Positions 7,505 to 9,943 of a stretch of DNA of 9,943 bases are shown one piece after another. Each line of letters begins with the position of its first letter. Positions within the stretch are counted from its first letter, which is position 1. Under the pieces are notes generated by a model. That model saw only the letters and a program-made list of their open reading frames with translations, searched no databases and had not been told where the DNA came from. Position numbers and translations under genes: made by a program. Source of the stretch: an uncultured Acidimicrobiaceae bacterium (GTDB lineage: Bacteria; Actinomycetota; Acidimicrobiia; Acidimicrobiales; RAAP-2); contig CALAYR010000010.1 in the NCBI GenBank assembly GCA_937894805.1, positions 1-9,943 of the forward strand. Reading direction: 5' to 3'.

Positions 7505-7512
7505 CTAGCTAG
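7494..7512. repeat. TAGC microsatellite containing both convergent stop codons
   Basis: Four TAGC units plus TAG run without interruption. The repeat encodes the last residues and TAG stop of serC (7502-7504) and, on the other strand, the TAG stop of the DinB-like gene (7509-7511), 4 nt apart. Because a 4-base unit is read in triplets and its complement also contains TAG, the tract gives a stop in all frames of both strands. Confidence 0.9.
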
Positions 7513-7994
7513 AGCCCTGTGGCGCTGGCAAAGGCCCAGGCGTCTAGCGAATCAAGATCTATGCCGCGATAGCCGTTGGCTTCAAGGGCGCACGCAATCT
7601 GTGCGCGGTGCTCGACCGAGTGATGCACGGCCTGACTCAGCAGAATTGAACGCCAGACGTTGAACTCTTCACCCTCGTGCGACACAAAGAGCAACTCATC
7701 GTCCAGTTCGGCCTGGGCGTGCAGAACGGCGTTTCGATCAGCCAGGTAGGTTCGCAGAGCGGCCACATCAGCGCTCGACGTTGGGGTGGCGGGCTCCTCA
7801 GGAAAGACACCCGTCAAACAGAACTCGTACCAACAGGCACCCGAAACGATGTGCTGAGCGATGATGGCTACCGTCCACTCCGGATTGCCGTAGTGCGATG
7901 CAAGGTACTGCGCCGGCATCGCCTCGAGTAACCCGAAGAACTTTTGCTCGGCCCAGTCAAGGTGCCGTAGGGCCTGTTGAATCGAAATTGTCAC
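7509..7994 (-). CDS. DinB-like four-helix metal-binding protein (DinB/YfiT superfamily)
   Basis: The 161-residue product (from GTG at 7994) looks like a DinB-superfamily four-helix bundle, a group that includes bacillithiol- and mycothiol-dependent transferases and many uncharacterised proteins. The first helix is ISIQQALRHLDWAEQKFFGLL. His48 (in AIIAQHIVSG) and the His125/His129 pair (QAVHHSVEHRAQI) form the usual three-His metal site. A Trp at 40 (NPEWTV) and the length of about 160 also fit. The start is uncertain: a TTG at 8012 would add six residues but has GGAGAG almost touching it. GTG gives a cleaner family N-terminus but has no ribosome site. The gene converges on serC with overlapping use of one repeat and is divergent from the YczE-like gene. 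Substrate and thiol cofactor are unknown. Confidence 0.8.
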   Translation of the reverse strand: MTISIQQALRHLDWAEQKFFGLLEAMPAQYLASHYGNPEWTVAIIAQHIVSGACWYEFCLTGVFPEEPATPTSSADVAALRTYLADRNAVLHAQAELDDELLFVSHEGEEFNVWRSILLSQAVHHSVEHRAQIACALEANGYRGIDLDSLDAWAFASATGL

Positions 7995-8046
7995 CCACGT
8001 GGTGTAGCACAACTCTCCGACAGATGAGTCCTGCGGTGCCCTCCCC

Positions 8047-8052
8047 TACGAT
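8047..8052 (+). promoter_or_regulatory. Putative -10 box of the YczE-like gene
   Basis: TACGAT, a TANNNT match, ends 6 nt before the GTG at 8059. Only GC-rich sequence too close to be a normal ribosome site separates them, which suggests a leaderless transcript. Confidence 0.45.
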
Positions 8053-8058
8053 TGCGGG

Positions 8059-8721
8059 GTGGCCCTGCAACTCCCTCGACCTTCTCGTGCCGTACCCCAA
8101 GTGCGCTGGTCGGCCACCTCTTATTGGCGACTCTCACCCTTGTCCTGGGTCGTCTTGTTGCTCGGGCTCGTGATCTTTGGTATCGGTGAAGGCCTGCTCG
8201 TGCAGTCGCATTTTGGCGCAACACCATGGACTGTCTTCGCCCTCGGACTGGCTCACCAGACCGGATGGTCTATTGGCTGGGCCACGGCCTGCACTAGCGC
8301 CCTGGTGATGCTCGGGTGGATTCCCCTACGGGAACGAATCGGAGTTGGGAGCATCCTGAACGCCGCCATCTTCCCTTTTGTCCTCGACGCCACGGTAACT
8401 TTCGTTCCGGCGCCGCACACCGTGGTGGCTCGCGTTGCCCTCATGGTTGCCGGGCTGCTGGTGTTCGCCCTGGGCGCATCGCTTTATCTCTCCACGCGAA
8501 CGGGCCCCGGACCCCGCGATGGACTAATGACTGGACTGCAAAAGCGATTCGACTGGCCCATTGCCTGGATTCGTACCACCCTCGAAGCACTCGCCATGAC
8601 CGCTGGCTGGCTCATGGGCGGAACGGTCGGTCTCGGCACCGCACTCTTCGTACTCGGTATTGGGTATTTCATTGCAATGTACTTTTCGCTGTGGCGCCAT
8701 CTTGCGCCAGCAACGTTGTAA
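8059..8721 (+). CDS. YczE/YitT-type integral membrane protein
   Basis: This 220-residue membrane protein resembles the YczE/YyaS/YitT family, whose function is largely unknown. After a basic N-terminus (1-27) there are about six hydrophobic segments: near 28-48, 55-66 or 70-88, 97-117, 122-144, 172-190 and 192-212. Between segments lie conserved polar motifs: SHFGATPWTVF (50-60) and GPGPRDGLMTGL (149-160), the latter being the best family marker. The GTG start at 8059 is the only usable one before the first segment and is preceded by TACGAT at leaderless spacing. It converges on the beta-lactamase-like gene, whose stop lies 23 nt beyond its own. The transported or bound ligand cannot be told from the sequence. 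Confidence 0.85.
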   Translation: MALQLPRPSRAVPQVRWSATSYWRLSPLSWVVLLLGLVIFGIGEGLLVQSHFGATPWTVFALGLAHQTGWSIGWATACTSALVMLGWIPLRERIGVGSILNAAIFPFVLDATVTFVPAPHTVVARVALMVAGLLVFALGASLYLSTRTGPGPRDGLMTGLQKRFDWPIAWIRTTLEALAMTAGWLMGGTVGLGTALFVLGIGYFIAMYFSLWRHLAPATL

Positions 8722-8743
8722 CCAACCCGCTACTAGCGCAGCA

Positions 8744-8771
8744 GTTACTTCGCCAGAGTCGTCGAAGTAAC
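8744..8771. other. 9-bp stem-loop over the 3' end of the serine hydrolase gene
   Basis: GTTACTTCG at 8744-8752 pairs perfectly with CGAAGTAAC at 8763-8771 across a 10-nt loop. The stem includes the stop codon at 8745-8747. No U-run follows on either strand, so it is not a classical intrinsic terminator. It may protect the mRNA 3' end, act in convergent termination, or be chance. Confidence 0.4.
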
Positions 8772-9638
8772 CGGGACGTAAAAACGTGGAGCACCCATTG
8801 TGTTCCAAATACTTTGTGCAATCGTATTGACCGTGCTCACGCCGTAGGCGTAGTTGGGATTGTGGCTCGTCAGGATTGCGATTTCGTAGTCGCGGTGACT
8901 GCCCTGGATCCACCCGACGGAGTTGATCTCCCAATTTTGATAGGAGTCCAGCGGTGACCACCCGTTCTTAAACGCGACCTTGGTGCCGGGGGTGGGTCCG
9001 ACCGAGACACCCCAGGAGCCTCCGGTTGAGATTCGTGTCATCAGCGAGAGTCCGTGCCTTCTGGATGCGTCCGTGAGAATCGCATTTGGTTTCGTGAAGA
9101 GTTCAAGCAGGGCAATCTGGTCGAGCACGGTGGTATTCGTTGTTCCCCAACCGGTGATGTGCTTGTACATACAGCCGGGCGTTGTTGACGTCATGGGGAT
9201 TAGCGCATTGAAGAGCGTGAGCCCACCACAGTCGCCCACCTTGATGTAGAAGTAATCGGCATTGACATTGTTGCTGTAGATGATCATGTCCGACATCTTG
9301 ACTTTGTCGACAGCGCTCATGAGTTGCTTGGCGACCTGCAGCTTGTAGAGATACGCAGCCATCAGATTGACCTTCGCCACGCTCGATGCGTGATAGCGGA
9401 ATGACGAATTGAGCGACCATGTTTGCTGGGTTGCATTGTTGTGGATGGCCACGCTGACTGTGTCCTGGCGGGAACGGAGGTAGTTCAGTAGTGCGCTTGA
9501 GAATGGACTCCCGGCGGGTTGGGTCGTCGTTGTCACTCCGGGGACCGCCCTAGCGCTCATCGATGGCAGCACCATCAGCGCGACGAAGATCACGGTTGCG
9601 ACGAGAGCGAGTTGGGGTGCGTTACGTACTCTGCGCAC
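8745..9638 (-). CDS. Secreted class A beta-lactamase-like serine hydrolase
   Basis: This 297-residue exported protein belongs to the penicillin-binding/beta-lactamase fold. A signal peptide covers about residues 1-31 (basic start, hydrophobic core, SARA before the likely cut), followed by a TTTT linker (36-39). The active-site motifs are Ser86-Val-Ala-Lys89 (SxxK), Ser122-Asn-Asn124 where class A enzymes have SDN, and Lys224-Asn-Gly226 where they have KTG/KSG. No Glu lies in the omega-loop region between the second motif and LLELF (178-180), so the deacylating Glu166 equivalent seems absent; the stretch instead reads ITGWGTTNTTVLDQ. Cys137 and Cys156 could form a disulfide. The GTG start is fixed by AGGAG 5 nt upstream (9644-9648). 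These changes argue against efficient penicillin hydrolysis and for a cell-wall or unknown hydrolase; this is inference. The gene follows ilvC on the same strand but is separated by a terminator. Confidence 0.85.
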   Translation of the reverse strand: MRRVRNAPQLALVATVIFVALMVLPSMSARAVPGVTTTTQPAGSPFSSALLNYLRSRQDTVSVAIHNNATQQTWSLNSSFRYHASSVAKVNLMAAYLYKLQVAKQLMSAVDKVKMSDMIIYSNNVNADYFYIKVGDCGGLTLFNALIPMTSTTPGCMYKHITGWGTTNTTVLDQIALLELFTKPNAILTDASRRHGLSLMTRISTGGSWGVSVGPTPGTKVAFKNGWSPLDSYQNWEINSVGWIQGSHRDYEIAILTSHNPNYAYGVSTVNTIAQSIWNTMGAPRFYVPVTSTTLAK

Positions 9639-9659
9639 TGCAACTCCTAACGACGAATC

Positions 9660-9697
9660 GTTGCCTCGGCAACTCTTGTTTCGATGTTGGCAACTTA
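9660..9697 (-). promoter_or_regulatory. Candidate promoter and operator of the serine hydrolase gene
   Basis: A TAAGTT -10 candidate lies on the minus strand at 9692-9697, followed by a leader of about 47 nt to the GTG. Two related inverted repeats sit here: GTTGCC-TC-GGCAAC at 9660-9673 and GTTGGCAAC at 9686-9694. Their shared GGCAACT copies start 21 bp apart (9668 and 9689), two helical turns, which would put bound proteins on one face. One site touches the -10 box and the other lies in the leader. TTGACG further upstream is about 21 nt from the -10, too far for a standard -35. This is a visual prediction only. Confidence 0.4.
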
Positions 9698-9741
9698 GGG
9701 GTCGGCATCGAGGGGCGGCGTCAACCGTGACCGGAAAGGAA

Positions 9742-9772
9742 GATACCCCCGGTGCTCAGCACCGGGGGTATC
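9742..9772 (-). terminator. Intrinsic terminator of the ilvC transcript
   Basis: A perfect 15-bp inverted repeat (9742-9756 with 9758-9772) centred on one base forms a very GC-rich hairpin with GATACCCCCGGT and ACCGGGGGTATC arms; in practice the loop will open a few inner pairs. It begins 16 nt after the ilvC stop, and on the minus strand is followed by the U-rich TTCCTTTCC. It should separate ilvC from the serine hydrolase gene. Confidence 0.88.
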
Positions 9773-9788
9773 AAATCAAAGCCGAAAC

Positions 9789-9943
9789 TCAGTCACCACC
9801 AGAGATGTCTTCGACCTTCTGCTTGCCGGCGCTGATGAAGGGCATCATGGCGCGGAGCTTGGCTCCGACTTCCTCGATGGGGTGGCGCTTGCCCGCTTCC
9901 TTCAACTCACCGTAACGGGGACGACCGATTTCGTTCTCCTTGA
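9789..9943 (-). CDS. ilvC: Ketol-acid reductoisomerase, C-terminal 50 residues, cut by window edge
   Basis: The last 50 codons of a gene entering from the right edge match the C-terminal knotted domain of acetohydroxyacid isomeroreductase. They carry ENEIGRPRYGELKEAGKRHPIEEVGAKLRAMMPF in continuous order, of which the HPIE-VG-LRAMMP pattern is diagnostic. IlvC converts acetolactate or acetohydroxybutyrate to the dihydroxy acids of valine, leucine and isoleucine synthesis using NADPH and Mg2+. In many Actinomycetota serA lies just downstream of ilvBNC. Here serA is on the same strand but about 4.7 kb away, with a terminator and several other genes between. About 280-290 residues lie outside the window. 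Confidence 0.92.
   Translation of the reverse strand, partial: KENEIGRPRYGELKEAGKRHPIEEVGAKLRAMMPFISAGKQKVEDISGGD

Noticed and set aside
8692..8709. TGGCGC/GCGCCA hairpin at the end of the YczE-like gene as a terminator.
   Set aside because: The stem is only 6 bp, lies within coding sequence and has no U-run after it.
1..9943. CRISPR arrays, tRNA or rRNA genes, insertion sequences, prophage or toxin-antitoxin modules.
   Set aside because: No regularly spaced repeats, cloverleaf-like sequences, transposase or integrase motifs, or paired small toxin-antitoxin frames were seen by eye on either strand.

Overview
The window looks like the chromosome of a high-GC Gram-positive bacterium, most likely an Actinomycetota and perhaps an Acidimicrobiia-like lineage. 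The clues are moderately high GC, a Mycobacterium-type SerC, an ilvC to serA order as in actinobacterial ilvBNC-serA loci, Thr-rich linkers in secreted proteins, and several genes whose start codon lies 6-8 nt after a TANNNT box, as expected for leaderless transcripts. The placement is inference; no rRNA or marker gene is present.

Layout. At the left edge is the C-terminal two thirds of an aldo/keto reductase (+). It converges on a secreted HNH nuclease with a C-terminal Excalibur domain (-), and both share one hairpin terminator. Next comes an APH/choline-kinase-fold phosphotransferase (-), divergent from a class I methyltransferase (+). The centre holds a minus-strand amino-acid cluster: a class I (AspAT-type) aminotransferase, serA, and a 41-residue Cys-rich protein starting 9 nt after the serA stop. 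Divergent from it across 36 nt is serC (+). serC converges on a DinB-like protein (-), with both stop codons inside one TAGC microsatellite. A YczE-type membrane protein (+) and a secreted class A beta-lactamase-like serine hydrolase (-) follow. The right edge is the last 50 codons of ilvC (-) with a strong terminator.

Function. SerA and SerC make the first two steps from 3-phosphoglycerate to phosphoserine. The aminotransferase could link this to glutamate/2-oxoglutarate and aspartate. IlvC belongs to branched-chain amino acid synthesis. serB is not in the window. The remaining genes are single accessory functions (redox, two secreted enzymes, a phosphotransferase, a methyltransferase, a membrane protein) with frequent strand switches. 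There is no stretch over 300 bases without a gene, and I see no mobile element, tRNA, rRNA or CRISPR array.

I found no convincing new multi-gene system. The items most worth a second look are the small Cys-rich protein behind serA, the stop-codon microsatellite, the beta-lactamase-like enzyme with altered motifs and a possible operator, and the palindrome at the aminotransferase/serC divergent start.
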